A stretch of 46,127 nt of DNA from Sulfuricurvum sp. (GCF_028688295.1 NZ_JAQTYM010000012.1:1-46127), one strand, 5' to 3'; counted from the first letter of the stretch, positions 18,968-29,298 are shown. Notes: generated by a model not told the origin, from the letters alone. Numbers and translations are program-made.

Positions 18968-20854
18968 ATGGAACTTTATTTATATGTCGCACTGTTTGCT
19001 CCGCTGGTAGGATCACTTTACGCCGCACTTTTTAGTGCATCGCCAAAATCAAAGCACGTTGGTATCGTAGCATCGGGATTACTCTTTACCTCGTTTGTGA
19101 GTAGTGCTATTTTGCTCTCTTATGTCATGAGCGGACACATTGTTCATGTTGAAATGATGACATGGATGGCAACAGGAGATCTTTATATCCCGTTTGGCTT
19201 TGTAGTTGATCAAGTAAGTGTTGTAATGATGATGGTGGTTACGATCGTCTCTACGGTCGTTCATATCTACTCTATCGGCTATATGGATCACGACAAAGGA
19301 TTTAACCGATTCTTCTCATGGCTATCTGCCTTCGTTTTCTCGATGATGGTACTCGTTATGAGTGACAACTTCGCGGGTCTCTTTATCGGATGGGAAGGGG
19401 TTGGTCTTTGTTCGTGGGGACTCATCGGTTTTTGGTACCACAAAGAGTCAGCGACTTGGGCAGCAAACGAAGCGTTTATTATGAACCGTATCGCTGACCT
19501 TGGGATGTTGATCGGTATCTTCTTGTTGTACTGGAACACGGGTTCACTCCAATACGACGTTGTATTTGCTGAAATCGGAAATCTTCCGTTAGTGGTTACC
19601 ACCTGGATCGGTATTTTCCTCTTTATCGGTGCAATGGGTAAATCGGCACAGTTTCCACTCCATACATGGCTTGCCGATGCGATGGAAGGTCCTACTCCGG
19701 TTTCTGCATTGATCCACGCTGCGACCATGGTTACGGCAGGGGTTTATTTGGTCGTTCGTGCTAATCCGATTTATGATTTGATCCCGAATGTTGGACTTTT
19801 TATCGCCAGCCTCGGTGCATTTGTCGCATTGTTTGCCGCTTCTATGGCACTCGTAAATCGTGATATGAAACGGATCATCGCTTACTCAACTCTATCACAA
19901 CTCGGATATATGTTTGTTGCGGCAGGGTTGGGAGCATACTGGGTAGCATTGTTCCACCTTATGGCGCACGCATTTTTCAAAGCGTTATTGTTCCTCGGAG
20001 CGGGTAACGTGATGCACGCCATGCACGATGAACTCGATCCGTTCAAAATGGGTGGATTGCGCAAAGTGATGAAAGGGACATTTGTGATGATGACCCTTGC
20101 TTCGGTAGCACTTGCAGGTATCTATCCGTTTGCCGGATTCTTCTCTAAAGATTTGATTCTAGAGGTTGGATTTGTTGAACACCATTATGTGATCTATACC
20201 GTCTTGTTGTTGACTGCCGGTTTGACGGCGTTCTATTCATTCCGTCTTGTAGCCCTTATCTTCCATGGAGAAGAGCGTTATAAACTTTTCGGTATCCATC
20301 CGCATGAAGCATACAAATTTATGTTGGTAGCGATGTCACCGCTTTTAGTATTGGCGATGATCGCCGGTGCATTTAAAATGACTTATTATCAATTGGTGAT
20401 CAGTGTCCTACCGGATACCCAATACCATGTACACAGTGAAATGACCTATTGGATCATGACGATCGGAACACAGCTGTTTGTAATCGCAGCCATTGTGTAT
20501 GCGTATAAAAAATACAGCAATTGGAACAGTGTACCGGATGGCACATCTGCAATGGAAAATAGCTTTGGTTACAAACTATTGAGCAATCAATACTATATTC
20601 CGAAATTCTATGAAGAAGTGTTCTCAAAACCATATTTGGAACTTTCACGTATTGCGTGGAAACAAATCGATCTTAAAATCGTGGATGCAACGGTTGATGG
20701 AATTGCGAATGTTATCTACAAAACAGGTGAAAACACACGTGATATTCAAAATGGAAATCTCTCCACGATGCTTCGTTGGATGGTCGTCGGTTTAGTGGTT
20801 CTAATAACACTAGCCCTCGCCTTTACCGTCGGATACAACGCGGTTGGCGCTTAA
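18968..20854 (+). CDS. nuoL: NADH-quinone oxidoreductase subunit L
   Basis: This is a 628-aa antiporter-like, proton-pumping subunit at the distal end of the membrane arm. Seen motifs are FIGWEGVGLCSWGLIGFWY (conserved Glu of helix 5), LHTWLADAMEGPTPVSALIHAATMVTAGVYL (conserved Lys/His region and broken helix 7) and LMAHAFFKALLFLGAGNVMHA (helix 10). The C-terminal portion, with about 130 residues after the antiporter core, should form the long lateral helix that braces the membrane arm. Length is typical. Confidence 0.96.
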   Translation: MELYLYVALFAPLVGSLYAALFSASPKSKHVGIVASGLLFTSFVSSAILLSYVMSGHIVHVEMMTWMATGDLYIPFGFVVDQVSVVMMMVVTIVSTVVHIYSIGYMDHDKGFNRFFSWLSAFVFSMMVLVMSDNFAGLFIGWEGVGLCSWGLIGFWYHKESATWAANEAFIMNRIADLGMLIGIFLLYWNTGSLQYDVVFAEIGNLPLVVTTWIGIFLFIGAMGKSAQFPLHTWLADAMEGPTPVSALIHAATMVTAGVYLVVRANPIYDLIPNVGLFIASLGAFVALFAASMALVNRDMKRIIAYSTLSQLGYMFVAAGLGAYWVALFHLMAHAFFKALLFLGAGNVMHAMHDELDPFKMGGLRKVMKGTFVMMTLASVALAGIYPFAGFFSKDLILEVGFVEHHYVIYTVLLLTAGLTAFYSFRLVALIFHGEERYKLFGIHPHEAYKFMLVAMSPLLVLAMIAGAFKMTYYQLVISVLPDTQYHVHSEMTYWIMTIGTQLFVIAAIVYAYKKYSNWNSVPDGTSAMENSFGYKLLSNQYYIPKFYEEVFSKPYLELSRIAWKQIDLKIVDATVDGIANVIYKTGENTRDIQNGNLSTMLRWMVVGLVVLITLALAFTVGYNAVGA

Positions 20855-20863
20855 GGAGTAATG

Positions 20864-22411
20864 ATGATAGATCATATTTTAACACTTTTAATTTTCTTCC
20901 CGGCATTGGCAGCAATGCTCGGATTTGTCGTCACAAAAGACAGTATGAGAGCCTACGGTATCGCCGTAGCCTTTATTGAATTTGTCCTCTCTTTGTGGTT
21001 GTGGTATGCGTACGATCCGATGATTTCGGGAATGCAGTTTATGGAGTCAATGCCTTTGATTCCGGCATTTGGTATTAACTACCTTCTCGGGGTTGATGGA
21101 ATTTCTCTCTTTATTATTATCCTTTCGACGTTTTTTACGTTGATCGGTATTGCGTCATTGACCGAAACACGTCGATTAAAAGATTTGATTATTACCTTGT
21201 TGTTCTTAGAGATGACAATGGTGGGCGTTTTCGCAGCCCTTGATGCAATCGTTTTTTACGTTTTCTGGGAACTCTCTTTGGTACCGATGTTGTATATCAT
21301 CGGTGCATGGGGTGGACCGCTTCGTATTTATGCGTCGGTTAAATTTTTCCTCTATACCTTTACAGGTTCTTTGGTGATGCTCGTTGGTATGCTCTTTATG
21401 GCGTACTTCTACTACCAAGCAACAGGTCAGTGGAGTTTCTCTATTCTTGAATGGTATCGTTTGATCTTGCCGGAGAATTTCCAGTTGTGGTTGTTCGCCG
21501 CTTTTTTCCTTGGATTTGCGATCAAAGTTCCAATGTTTCCATTCCATACATGGCTTCCGTATGCACACGGTCAAGCTCCGACCATCGGTTCGGTAATTCT
21601 TGCTGCGATTTTACTTAAAATGGGGACGTACGCATTTGTCCGTTTCTCCTTGCCGTTGTTTCCGGATGCGTCTGTCTTTTTCATGTTCCCTATCGCGATT
21701 ATCGCGATTATCATGATTATCTATACCGCAATGGTAGCGTACGCCCAAGAAGATATCAAACAAGTCGTTGCGTACAGTTCCGTTTCACACATGGGTGTGA
21801 TTATCCTCGGAACTTTCGCTCTGAACGTTGAGGGTGTCAGTGGTTCGGTCTTTTTGATGCTAGCGCATGGTGTTGTCTCCGGGGCGCTGTTCTTGCTCGT
21901 CGGTGTTATTTATGATCGCCGTCATACAAAACTGATGAGCGAATTCGGCGGTCTTGCAACGGTAATGCCGCGTTATGCGACTATTTTTGGAATCATGATG
22001 ATGGCTTCTGTGGGGCTGCCACTGACGATTAACTTTGTCGGAGAGTTTTTATGTTTACTTGGTTTTTACAAACAATCGCACATGTTAACCCTAACTGCCG
22101 GTGTAGCGATTATCGTAGGGGCTATCTATATGTTGTCTGCATACAAAAAAATGTTCTTTGGAACGGTTACGAATGAAGCAAATCGTAATTTAAAAGATAT
22201 TAACCGTACCGAAATGCTTGGGTTGATACCTTTGGTTATCGTGGCTATTTGGTTAGGTATTTATCCAAAACCGGTGCTAGAGCCGATCAATAACAGTGTT
22301 GAATCGGTGATTCAGTTAATGCACGATAAAGCACAAACTCCCGAAGCAAAAGCACGTATTCCTGACTTATCAGGTAACAACGGGACTATCTCACTACAGG
22401 AGGCGCACTAA
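20864..22411 (+). CDS. nuoM: NADH-quinone oxidoreductase subunit M
   Basis: This is a 515-aa antiporter-like proton-pumping subunit. Key blocks are [20 protein letters not shown] (conserved Glu), [32 protein letters not shown] and [15 protein letters not shown]. Two adjacent ATGs occur at 20861 and 20864; AAGGAG at 20853-20858 is 2 nt from the first and 5 nt from the second, so 20864 is preferred. The stop overlaps the nuoN start (TAATG). Confidence 0.95.
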   Translation: MIDHILTLLIFFPALAAMLGFVVTKDSMRAYGIAVAFIEFVLSLWLWYAYDPMISGMQFMESMPLIPAFGINYLLGVDGISLFIIILSTFFTLIGIASLTETRRLKDLIITLLFLEMTMVGVFAALDAIVFYVFWELSLVPMLYIIGAWGGPLRIYASVKFFLYTFTGSLVMLVGMLFMAYFYYQATGQWSFSILEWYRLILPENFQLWLFAAFFLGFAIKVPMFPFHTWLPYAHGQAPTIGSVILAAILLKMGTYAFVRFSLPLFPDASVFFMFPIAIIAIIMIIYTAMVAYAQEDIKQVVAYSSVSHMGVIILGTFALNVEGVSGSVFLMLAHGVVSGALFLLVGVIYDRRHTKLMSEFGGLATVMPRYATIFGIMMMASVGLPLTINFVGEFLCLLGFYKQSHMLTLTAGVAIIVGAIYMLSAYKKMFFGTVTNEANRNLKDINRTEMLGLIPLVIVAIWLGIYPKPVLEPINNSVESVIQLMHDKAQTPEAKARIPDLSGNNGTISLQEAH

Positions 22412-23916
22412 TGTTGGAGCCGATTAATGTTTCAATAGCGTCGCTTAATTTAGCGACCTTAGCTCCGATGGTTATTGCAATCGTTGGTGCACTGACTATT
22501 TTAGTGATCGATATGATCAAAGGGGGACTGAACAAAACATTATATGTTATGATCAGTCTTCTTTTCTTGCTCCTTGACTTGGGGGCTTTGGTCGATTTCG
22601 CAGGTGTTTTTCTTAAAAATGGAACCGTATTAGGCTTTTTCGACGTTATGTTGATGGACGGGATTGCAATTCTCTCCCAAATTATCATTGTCGTCGGATC
22701 GATGTTATTTATCCCATTGGCATTGACCTCTAAACGTTTTCATGAGTACAATTATCCTGAATATTTCGCCCTTTTCTTGTTTATGATTGCGGGTTTCCAG
22801 TTTATGGTCGCTACCGATAACTTAATCTTGATTTTCGTTGGTCTTGAGACGGCATCTTTGGCTCTTTATACGTTGATCGCTTTACATAACCGCTCAAAAT
22901 CATTTGAAGCGGCAGTTAAATATTTTACGATGGGTGCTTTGGCAGCCGGTTTCTTTGCCTTTGGTGCGATGATTTTGTATGCGATCAGCGGTTCGGTTGA
23001 GATTAACCAAATTGCTACCGTATTGGCAGAAGATCATTATCGTAATATCGGTTACGTACTGGTATCGATGGCATTTATGATTGCGGCATTTGGTTTCAAA
23101 CTCTCTATGGTACCGTTTCATACGTGGACACCGGATGTCTATGAGGGCTCTTCCGCAGCACTCGCGGGATATATGTCAATCGTTCCTAAAATTGCGGCAT
23201 TTGTTGTTGCAATGCGCTTGTTTGAATTCTTAGTACACAGTGGAGTTGTATGGCTTCAAGTTATCCTTTATATCGGTGTAGTTGTTACGATGACCGCTTC
23301 GAATATCTGGGCATTGGTACAGAGCGATGTTAAACGTATGTTGGCGTACAGCTCGATCTCGCATGCAGGTTTTGTAATGGCGGCGATTTTAATCGGTACG
23401 ACCCAATCAAATACAGGACTCTTTTTGTATTGGGCATTGTTTAGTTTCACTAACCTCGGAGCCTTTACGATGTTATGGGTTAACCGACAAAAAGATCTCC
23501 TTCCGGGGCAAAGTTCAGATCATCCGTATGAGAAATTCTCAGGTATGGTAAAAACAATGCCGATGGGTGCGGTAATGATGGCACTATTTATGCTTTCGCT
23601 CGCCGGTATTCCACCATTTGGTCTATTTTGGGGTAAAATGTATATGATTGGCTCAGCCGTCAGTGCCGGCTATACGGTTCTAGCCCTTATCATGGCATTG
23701 AACTCAGCAATCGCAGGATACTATTATCTCAAATTGATTGTTTTCATGTTTATGAAAGAGCCGATGGTCGGATATGAAAAATTGTATTTTATGAATGCAT
23801 CGCTCTCTCTTAAAACGATTATAGGTATCGCGGCAGTCGGAACGATATTCGCCGTGTTCGCCGTAAACCCTCTCTTGGAAGTTATTACGCTATTCGTGTA
23901 TAATAGCGGTTATTAA
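22411..23916 (+). CDS. nuoN: NADH-quinone oxidoreductase subunit N
   Basis: This is a 501-aa antiporter-like proton-pumping subunit that ends the complex I genes. Motifs include [22 protein letters not shown] (conserved Glu), [32 protein letters not shown] and [18 protein letters not shown]. The start codon overlaps the nuoM stop. The next gene begins 24 nt downstream with its own ribosome-binding site, so transcription probably continues into it. Confidence 0.95.
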   Translation: MLEPINVSIASLNLATLAPMVIAIVGALTILVIDMIKGGLNKTLYVMISLLFLLLDLGALVDFAGVFLKNGTVLGFFDVMLMDGIAILSQIIIVVGSMLFIPLALTSKRFHEYNYPEYFALFLFMIAGFQFMVATDNLILIFVGLETASLALYTLIALHNRSKSFEAAVKYFTMGALAAGFFAFGAMILYAISGSVEINQIATVLAEDHYRNIGYVLVSMAFMIAAFGFKLSMVPFHTWTPDVYEGSSAALAGYMSIVPKIAAFVVAMRLFEFLVHSGVVWLQVILYIGVVVTMTASNIWALVQSDVKRMLAYSSISHAGFVMAAILIGTTQSNTGLFLYWALFSFTNLGAFTMLWVNRQKDLLPGQSSDHPYEKFSGMVKTMPMGAVMMALFMLSLAGIPPFGLFWGKMYMIGSAVSAGYTVLALIMALNSAIAGYYYLKLIVFMFMKEPMVGYEKLYFMNASLSLKTIIGIAAVGTIFAVFAVNPLLEVITLFVYNSGY

Positions 23917-23939
23917 AAGGAAAAGATAAAGGGGATAGA

Positions 23940-26297
23940 TTGAGATACTGGATTATTCTCTCTCTGTGTTTCCCCCTTTTTGCACTCGAACTTTCCGTGC
24001 AAAGCGGCAAAGAAGGTGGGGAGCCTTTTAGCGTTCTCCATCTACGCAATGCTTCCCCTTTTACCTGTCAACCGACGAACAATGAATTTGGTGAAACTAA
24101 ACGGATAGATTGCCACTTTAGTACCCCTCCTAAACAAAATTTTTCTCCTATAAACAATACCCAATTGAGTGTAACTTCTTCGAAAAGTGCGCAAGGCTAC
24201 ACGATTACCATCCTCCCTAAATCCAAAATGAAATTGGTTCCGGTAGTATTTGATCTATCGACTGAATCCCAAACCTATCAATCGAATGTTAAAAATGCTA
24301 CCCACTGGAGTGTGATCGGTTATCACACAAAGCTTCCTATACTCAATTTTTCAGCCGAATCTTCTTCTGCGATTAATTTCCCGGTAATAATCAATAAAAA
24401 CAATAGACCCTTTGTCGGTGGATTAGATCTCAAAGGAAATCCGATTAAAATTACACGGGTTCAAGACGTCACCGATTACATGCAAATGAAAAAATCATAC
24501 GCAGCGAAAGAGTATGATAAAGTACTGGAATTAGCAGATAACGCCCTAAAAGAATACCCTAAAACCGTATTTAAAAATGAGCTCATGCTGTATCAAATAC
24601 GTGCATATCATCACAAAGAAGAGCCTGAGAAACTCTTAGAAATAGCAAAACGATTTTTGCGTGACTATTCAGCAGATCCGAATGTTGCAGAGGTATTAGC
24701 ATATACGGCGAACAGTTATAATAAAATCGGACAAACAATCGATGCCGATTATTTTTTCGATCGTCTTTTTGATGAACAAAGCGAAAGTCCATTTGCCACA
24801 TTAGGGATGATCTATAAGGCAGAACAGCTCGAAGCATCGGGTGATCGTAAAAAATCAATGGGCTTTTACCAGCGTGCACTTGCAGCGAGTTCTGATATTG
24901 AAATAGCATCAAAAGCAGCGTTTAAACTGGCTCAGATGGAGCTTGACAGTGGCAATACAAAAAAAGCAGCACAATACATCGAAAAAATTGCTTCCGCGAA
25001 CCCCAACTATTTTGCGCAAGTGCGAGAGAATGCGATGAGTATGATAACGACCTTTACGGATCGTAACGACCCTAAAACTGCCCTACGCCTTAGTGAATCT
25101 CTCTTTAACGCAACCGATAAAAGCGCTCCGGATAAAGAGCTTTTACTTAAAAATCTTGGTCTTCAGCTCGCAAAAGCCGATAAACGAAATGAAGCTCTAA
25201 AGCGGTTTAATGAATACCTTGAAAAATACAAATACGGGGAATACGTAGAAGAGGTACGGCGAGCAAAAGATGGGTTATTTTTTGAATCAGGGGATAAAAA
25301 TACAACTGCTGAAATGAAAAAATACGATGATTTGATCGATCGCTACGGAAACGACAGTGTCGGACAAAAAGCCCTTTACAAAAAAGCGCAACTCCTTTTG
25401 AGTGAGAAAAAATACAAAGATGTCTTGGATATGGAGAGCGAGCTTTACCGCTTAGATTCAACCCAATATCCTCAAACCAATGCCTTGATCTCAAAAAGTG
25501 CGATTGAATTGGAAAAATCACTCTTAAAAGAGGGGAAATGTTTAGAAGCGATGAAGCTTCAGAAGATGTACAAAATCAAACTTTTGAGTGAATGGGATGA
25601 GCCTTTATTTAACTGTGCCCTGAAGACAACCCAATATACAGCCGCAAAAAAAATAGCGCAACGCCATTTAAAATCCAAATCGATTCCCGAACGACAAGTT
25701 TGGCTTTCTCGCATGGTTAAAACCCAATTTGGTTTAGGGGAGTACAAAGAGGCGATCAAAGGGGGAGAAGAGCTGATCAGTCTTTTAGAGGTTGAGAAAA
25801 ATCCCCCTCTGAATGATATCTACCGTACTATGTATGATGCAGCACAGCGTGTTGGTGATAATGAAGCGATGATCCGTCATATCAAATCACTTGAAAGTGC
25901 ATTTGTGAATGATTTCAAAGATATCGAACGTTATACTCAAATGGTAACACTAGGGTTAAAACGCAAAGACGAAGCGATGACGCAAACCTATGCGAAAAAA
26001 GTAATGGCACTCCAAGTACGGACGAAAACATATACCCAAACCCCTTACATCGAATTTACTTTGGCGCAATCGTACCAAAATGTGGGGAAAGATGCCGATG
26101 CCCTCAAGGTTTTGAGAACGTTGAACACTCGCAAACTCATCAATGAAAAACGCTCCCGCCAGCAGTATCTTATCGGAGCGATAGAGCAAAAATTGGGGAA
26201 TAAACGTCAAGCGAGAGAGGCGTTTAATGCAAGTATCAAAGCCGACAAAAATTCAGCATGGGGCAAGTTAGCCAAAGATGCACTGTCACTATTTTAG
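23940..26297 (+). CDS. pflA: Periplasmic TPR protein, PflA-like flagellar motor scaffold
   Basis: This is a 785-aa exported protein. A signal peptide (MRYWIILSLCFPLFA, then LELSV) is followed by a beta-rich N-terminal domain to about residue 160 and then many tetratricopeptide-like helical repeats to the C-terminus. The start is TTG at 23940 after AAAGGGG. In Campylobacter jejuni and Helicobacter pylori the gene directly after nuoN is pflA, of almost the same length (about 788 aa in C. jejuni), encoding a periplasmic disk component that scaffolds the flagellar motor stators. Identity here rests on that synteny, length and architecture rather than on a diagnostic motif. The 3' end overlaps the convergent miaA gene by 9 nt. 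Confidence 0.78.
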   Translation: MRYWIILSLCFPLFALELSVQSGKEGGEPFSVLHLRNASPFTCQPTNNEFGETKRIDCHFSTPPKQNFSPINNTQLSVTSSKSAQGYTITILPKSKMKLVPVVFDLSTESQTYQSNVKNATHWSVIGYHTKLPILNFSAESSSAINFPVIINKNNRPFVGGLDLKGNPIKITRVQDVTDYMQMKKSYAAKEYDKVLELADNALKEYPKTVFKNELMLYQIRAYHHKEEPEKLLEIAKRFLRDYSADPNVAEVLAYTANSYNKIGQTIDADYFFDRLFDEQSESPFATLGMIYKAEQLEASGDRKKSMGFYQRALAASSDIEIASKAAFKLAQMELDSGNTKKAAQYIEKIASANPNYFAQVRENAMSMITTFTDRNDPKTALRLSESLFNATDKSAPDKELLLKNLGLQLAKADKRNEALKRFNEYLEKYKYGEYVEEVRRAKDGLFFESGDKNTTAEMKKYDDLIDRYGNDSVGQKALYKKAQLLLSEKKYKDVLDMESELYRLDSTQYPQTNALISKSAIELEKSLLKEGKCLEAMKLQKMYKIKLLSEWDEPLFNCALKTTQYTAAKKIAQRHLKSKSIPERQVWLSRMVKTQFGLGEYKEAIKGGEELISLLEVEKNPPLNDIYRTMYDAAQRVGDNEAMIRHIKSLESAFVNDFKDIERYTQMVTLGLKRKDEAMTQTYAKKVMALQVRTKTYTQTPYIEFTLAQSYQNVGKDADALKVLRTLNTRKLINEKRSRQQYLIGAIEQKLGNKRQAREAFNASIKADKNSAWGKLAKDALSLF

Positions 26298-27191
26298 AAT
26301 AGTACTTGCCGCCTTCAGTAACTCATCTGCCGTAGTGCTTGAACTCACTACAAACTGATGGGCATTAAACGTTTGTTGACGTTTTGCCAGTTGGGCCGTA
26401 TGGGTTGAAATGAGTGAGGTCATCTCTTCTTTTGTTATTTTTCCGTCCAAATACTCCAAAACCTCGATGATACCGATTGCCCTCATACTGTTTGGAGCTC
26501 TTCCATACACCCTCTCAAGCTCAGCTACTTCATCGATTAACCCAGAGCGAACCATTTTTTCGCTCCGATGGGCTATTCGTTCCCGTAAAATATCTCTATC
26601 AACCTGTAGATTGAATACGGGGCACTCAGTGATGATAGGCTTAGGTGGATTGGCTTTAAACCACTCTGTGGGAGAAATACCCGATTCGAGATAGATAAGG
26701 AGCATCTTTTCAATTCGGTAGCGATCATTGAGGGTGATTTTTTGCATAGTAAGCGGATCGATCTCACTCAAAAGACGATGCGCCTCCTCTAAATCATTGA
26801 GCATTATTTTTACTCTATCAAAGGTGTCGAGAGAGAATGTAGGAATCTTAGAGAGTCCATCAAGCATACTTTTAAGATAAAAACTGCTGCCGCCGACGAT
26901 GATAATGTTTTTGTTCTCTTGTTGTGCTTTTTGAGCAACACCATGGTATTCATTGATAAAAGTGATGACGCTAGCCGTTTCATTCGGAGAGAGACGATTG
27001 ATACCGAAATGTTCTACTTGAGAGAGCTCAGATTTAGAAGGTTTAGCAGAAGCGATATCGATCTCTTTATAAATACTCAACGAATCGATGGAGAGGATGA
27101 GGGCATTATATTGTTGCGCTAACATAAGTGCTATGTCACTTTTCCCTGATGCTGTAGAGCCGATAATCGCTAATTGTTTCATTGACGACAT
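26289..27191 (-). CDS. miaA: tRNA dimethylallyltransferase
   Basis: This is a 300-aa enzyme that adds a dimethylallyl group to A37 of tRNAs reading UNN codons, the first step of ms2i6A formation. The P-loop GSTASGKS is at residues 11-18, SIDSLSIYKEIDIASAKPS carries the catalytic Asp and substrate contacts, and GGSSFYLKSM matches the GGTGLY block. Two candidate starts exist, at 27191 and three codons later at 27182; the first has AGGG about 5 nt upstream. It is convergent with the pflA-like gene and divergent from the prenyltransferase. A miaA/ubiA neighbourhood also occurs in Campylobacter. Confidence 0.93.
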   Translation of the reverse strand: MSSMKQLAIIGSTASGKSDIALMLAQQYNALILSIDSLSIYKEIDIASAKPSKSELSQVEHFGINRLSPNETASVITFINEYHGVAQKAQQENKNIIIVGGSSFYLKSMLDGLSKIPTFSLDTFDRVKIMLNDLEEAHRLLSEIDPLTMQKITLNDRYRIEKMLLIYLESGISPTEWFKANPPKPIITECPVFNLQVDRDILRERIAHRSEKMVRSGLIDEVAELERVYGRAPNSMRAIGIIEVLEYLDGKITKEEMTSLISTHTAQLAKRQQTFNAHQFVVSSSTTADELLKAASTILK

Positions 27192-27214
27192 TATACCCTG
27201 AAGTGTTTTTAGGG

Positions 27215-27220
27215 TAAAAT
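27215..27220 (+). promoter_or_regulatory. Candidate -10 element for the prenyltransferase gene
   Basis: TAAAAT at 27215-27220 lies in the 83-bp divergent gap between miaA and the prenyltransferase, preceded by TTTTTAGGG. An almost identical layout (TTTTTGG then TAAAAT) precedes gapA. An imperfect inverted repeat TACCCT/AGGGTA (27194-27199 and 27211-27216) overlaps it. Confidence 0.4.
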
Positions 27221-27274
27221 AAATAAAACGTCATTTAGTGAAGCCAATAATGACAATAATTAAAAAGGGTAATT

Positions 27275-28135
27275 GTGAAGCGTTTGGTGAAAAAATTACA
27301 AGACTTTAATGAGCTGGTAATGTTTCAGCACAGCGTTTTTTCGCTTCCGTTTATTTTTATCGCCATGATTGTTGCCTCGGATGGATGGTTCGGGGTTAAA
27401 CTTCTTATTCTAGGAGCGTTTGCAGCGATCAGTGCGCGCAATGCGGCGATGGGATTTAACCGTTACATAGACCGCGTATATGACAAAGATAACCCAAGAA
27501 CCGCAGGTCGTCCGAGTGTTGATGGACGGCTTGATGGTGGATCGATCGCTATCTTTACGGTGGTTAATGCATTGGTTTTTATGGCGGTTGCCTATTTTAT
27601 TAATGATCTAGCTTTTTATCTCAGTGCACCGGTTCTCGTTGTTTTGCTCAGTTACTCCTACTTTAAACGTTTTAGTTCGATGGCCCATATTGTCCTTGGG
27701 ATATCGCTGGGACTTGCTCCGATGGCAGGAGCGATTGCGGTATTAGGGGATGTCCCTTTGTGGTCGGTGCTTCTGAGCGTTGGGGTTGTCTTTTGGGTTG
27801 CAGGATTCGATTTGCTCTATTCATTACAAGACATGGAGTTTGATAAAACCAACGGTCTTCATTCGATCCCCTCCCGTTATGGAAGCCGTGCAACGTTAAA
27901 AATATCGGCATTGTTCCACATGATTACCATTGTATTTTGGGGATGGTTTGTGAGTGTTGCGGCGCTTGGATGGTTTGCGGTAGCAGCGGTTATTTTTTCG
28001 GCGTTGATGCTTATGTATGAACATTATCTGGTACGAAAAGATTTTTCAAAAATCGATAGGGCATTCTTTACAATAAACGGTTATTTGGGATTTGTTTTTA
28101 TCGGATTGATTATTTTAGATAAGGTGGTTGCATGA
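27275..28135 (+). CDS. mqnP: UbiA-family prenyltransferase, probably menaquinone MqnP
   Basis: This is a 286-aa integral membrane prenyltransferase with about eight helices. The first Asp-rich motif is NRYIDRVYD (Asn62, Asp66, Asp70), and the second is DLLYSLQDMEFD (Asp179, Asp186, Asp190), which bind the Mg-diphosphate of the polyprenyl donor. Annotation pipelines often call this 4-hydroxybenzoate polyprenyltransferase, but Campylobacterota make menaquinone through futalosine, so MqnP acting on 1,4-dihydroxy-6-naphthoate is more likely (inference from lineage). The start is GTG at 27275 after AAAAAGGG. It overlaps the next gene by 4 nt. Confidence 0.82.
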   Translation: MKRLVKKLQDFNELVMFQHSVFSLPFIFIAMIVASDGWFGVKLLILGAFAAISARNAAMGFNRYIDRVYDKDNPRTAGRPSVDGRLDGGSIAIFTVVNALVFMAVAYFINDLAFYLSAPVLVVLLSYSYFKRFSSMAHIVLGISLGLAPMAGAIAVLGDVPLWSVLLSVGVVFWVAGFDLLYSLQDMEFDKTNGLHSIPSRYGSRATLKISALFHMITIVFWGWFVSVAALGWFAVAAVIFSALMLMYEHYLVRKDFSKIDRAFFTINGYLGFVFIGLIILDKVVA

Positions 28136-28653
28136 GTGATGTACGATTGGTAAATGCTCCAATTAATCTTGTGTATGATGAGTCTTCCAATGATTTGGAA
28201 AAATATGAACGGGAATTCCACCAAATGTCTGAGAGCGACGACGATCCCATCGGGCAATGGTTAAAACTGGCAAAAGCTCGGGGGGATACGAGTGACAGTG
28301 ATCCGTTGGTTCTGAATTTAATGGTTGAACTTTATCGAAAGATAGACAAACTGGAGCAAATTTTAACGATGAATACGCCGACGAGAATTTCGCTCATCAA
28401 CGAAGCGATGATCGAGAGTATCGGATTTGAACACTTCAAACTAAACGAAGCAGTACTTGAAGTAGGGAAGCGCTACTATGGAAGGATTGACATGCCGATT
28501 CATCCCAAAAGAGAGATAGCTGTTTTTTTTGAAGCAATCGATCCTTCTTTGGCTAAAATTGTTCAGATGCATGATCGTGACGAAAAAGAGTGGGCCTCTT
28601 ACCTTACGGCACGTGAGCGGGTAATGATTCGACAGTTAAAGGGGCGTGAGTGA
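28132..28653 (+). CDS. Conserved hypothetical protein, possible PilZ-like fold
   Basis: This is a 173-aa soluble acidic protein that I do not recognise with certainty. The first 85 residues are charged and helical; the segment from about 95 to 135 (LEVGKRYYGRIDMPIHPKREI) has the beta-strand and LP-type turn pattern of PilZ-like barrels, but the RxxxR and DxSxxG motifs that bind c-di-GMP are not seen. The start ATG overlaps the prenyltransferase stop, and the stop overlaps the next gene, so the three genes form one translationally coupled unit. Confidence 0.7.
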   Translation: MSDVRLVNAPINLVYDESSNDLEKYEREFHQMSESDDDPIGQWLKLAKARGDTSDSDPLVLNLMVELYRKIDKLEQILTMNTPTRISLINEAMIESIGFEHFKLNEAVLEVGKRYYGRIDMPIHPKREIAVFFEAIDPSLAKIVQMHDRDEKEWASYLTARERVMIRQLKGRE

Positions 28654-29165
28654 ATTATACGATTGAAATTGCCGTTGTCGCTTTGGCAATTATGGTGGTA
28701 GGGCTTATTTATTACACGATCAATAAAGAGGGCGAAGTCACCTCGCAAATCCGCTCAATCGCTAAAGCAGTAGATGATTTGCACCGTGAACTCTTTATGA
28801 TGGATAAACGTCTTAAACAAGAGCTTGAGATCATTACCTCGTTACAAGAGAGTGTCCCGGTAAGCCAAAACTCACTGCACGCCGAGCTAGGACGCGAAGT
28901 GAATGAGATATCGATTCCGATATTGGAATCCCTCTCCCACATCGAAGAGAGCTTGAGTGCTTACAAAGAGAAAACAGAGAATCGATTGCGCTACCTCGAA
29001 GAGCGTATCCGAAACCTTTCACTCCCTACCTCGATCAGCGGATTGGACGATGAAAAAGTGATTAGCCGCTATAACCAAGGACTCGAAGTAGATGCCATCG
29101 CCAAAGAGCTTCGCCTCTCAAAAGCGGAAGTTGAGTTTGTTTTGAAAATCAATCAATTGCGCTAA
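28650..29165 (+). CDS. Membrane-anchored coiled-coil protein with C-terminal HTH-like segment
   Basis: This is a 171-aa protein starting at GTG 28650 after AAAGGGG. Residues 5-23 form a single N-terminal transmembrane helix, residues 30-125 are a long coiled coil, and the last 40 residues (VISRYNQGLEVDAIAKELRLSKAEVEFVL) have the pattern of a small helix-turn-helix like that ending DUF2802/DUF6115 proteins. The function is unknown. It is the last gene before tRNA-Arg. Confidence 0.72.
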   Translation: MNYTIEIAVVALAIMVVGLIYYTINKEGEVTSQIRSIAKAVDDLHRELFMMDKRLKQELEIITSLQESVPVSQNSLHAELGREVNEISIPILESLSHIEESLSAYKEKTENRLRYLEERIRNLSLPTSISGLDDEKVISRYNQGLEVDAIAKELRLSKAEVEFVLKINQLR

Positions 29166-29176
29166 AAGTATATTAA

Positions 29177-29204
29177 TTGCTTTTTAAGCTTATCTAGCTA
29201 TAAT
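29177..29204 (+). promoter_or_regulatory. tRNA-Arg promoter
   Basis: A TTGCTT box at 29177-29182 and a perfect TATAAT at 29199-29204 are separated by 16 nt, and the tRNA begins 18 nt after the -10. This is one of the few places in the window with both boxes. Confidence 0.6.
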
Positions 29205-29221
29205 TTCGTTCTCTTTAAAAT

Positions 29222-29298
29222 GCGTCCGTAGCTCAGCTGGATAGAGCACCGGTTTGCGGTACCGGCGGTCAGGGATTCGAATTCCTTCGGGCGCACCA
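29222..29298 (+). tRNA. tRNA-Arg (anticodon GCG)
   Basis: The 77-nt gene folds into a full cloverleaf: acceptor GCGTCCG/CGGGCGC (one G-U), D arm GCTC/GAGC, anticodon arm CCGGT/ACCGG with the 7-nt loop TTGCGGT, T arm AGGGA/TCCTT with loop TTCGAAT, discriminator A and an encoded CCA. Loop positions 34-36 are GCG, which reads CGC and CGU (Arg). The usual bacterial gene for these codons has anticodon ACG. The 3' 39 nt are inside a direct repeat, so this gene is the apparent integration target of the downstream island. Confidence 0.95.
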
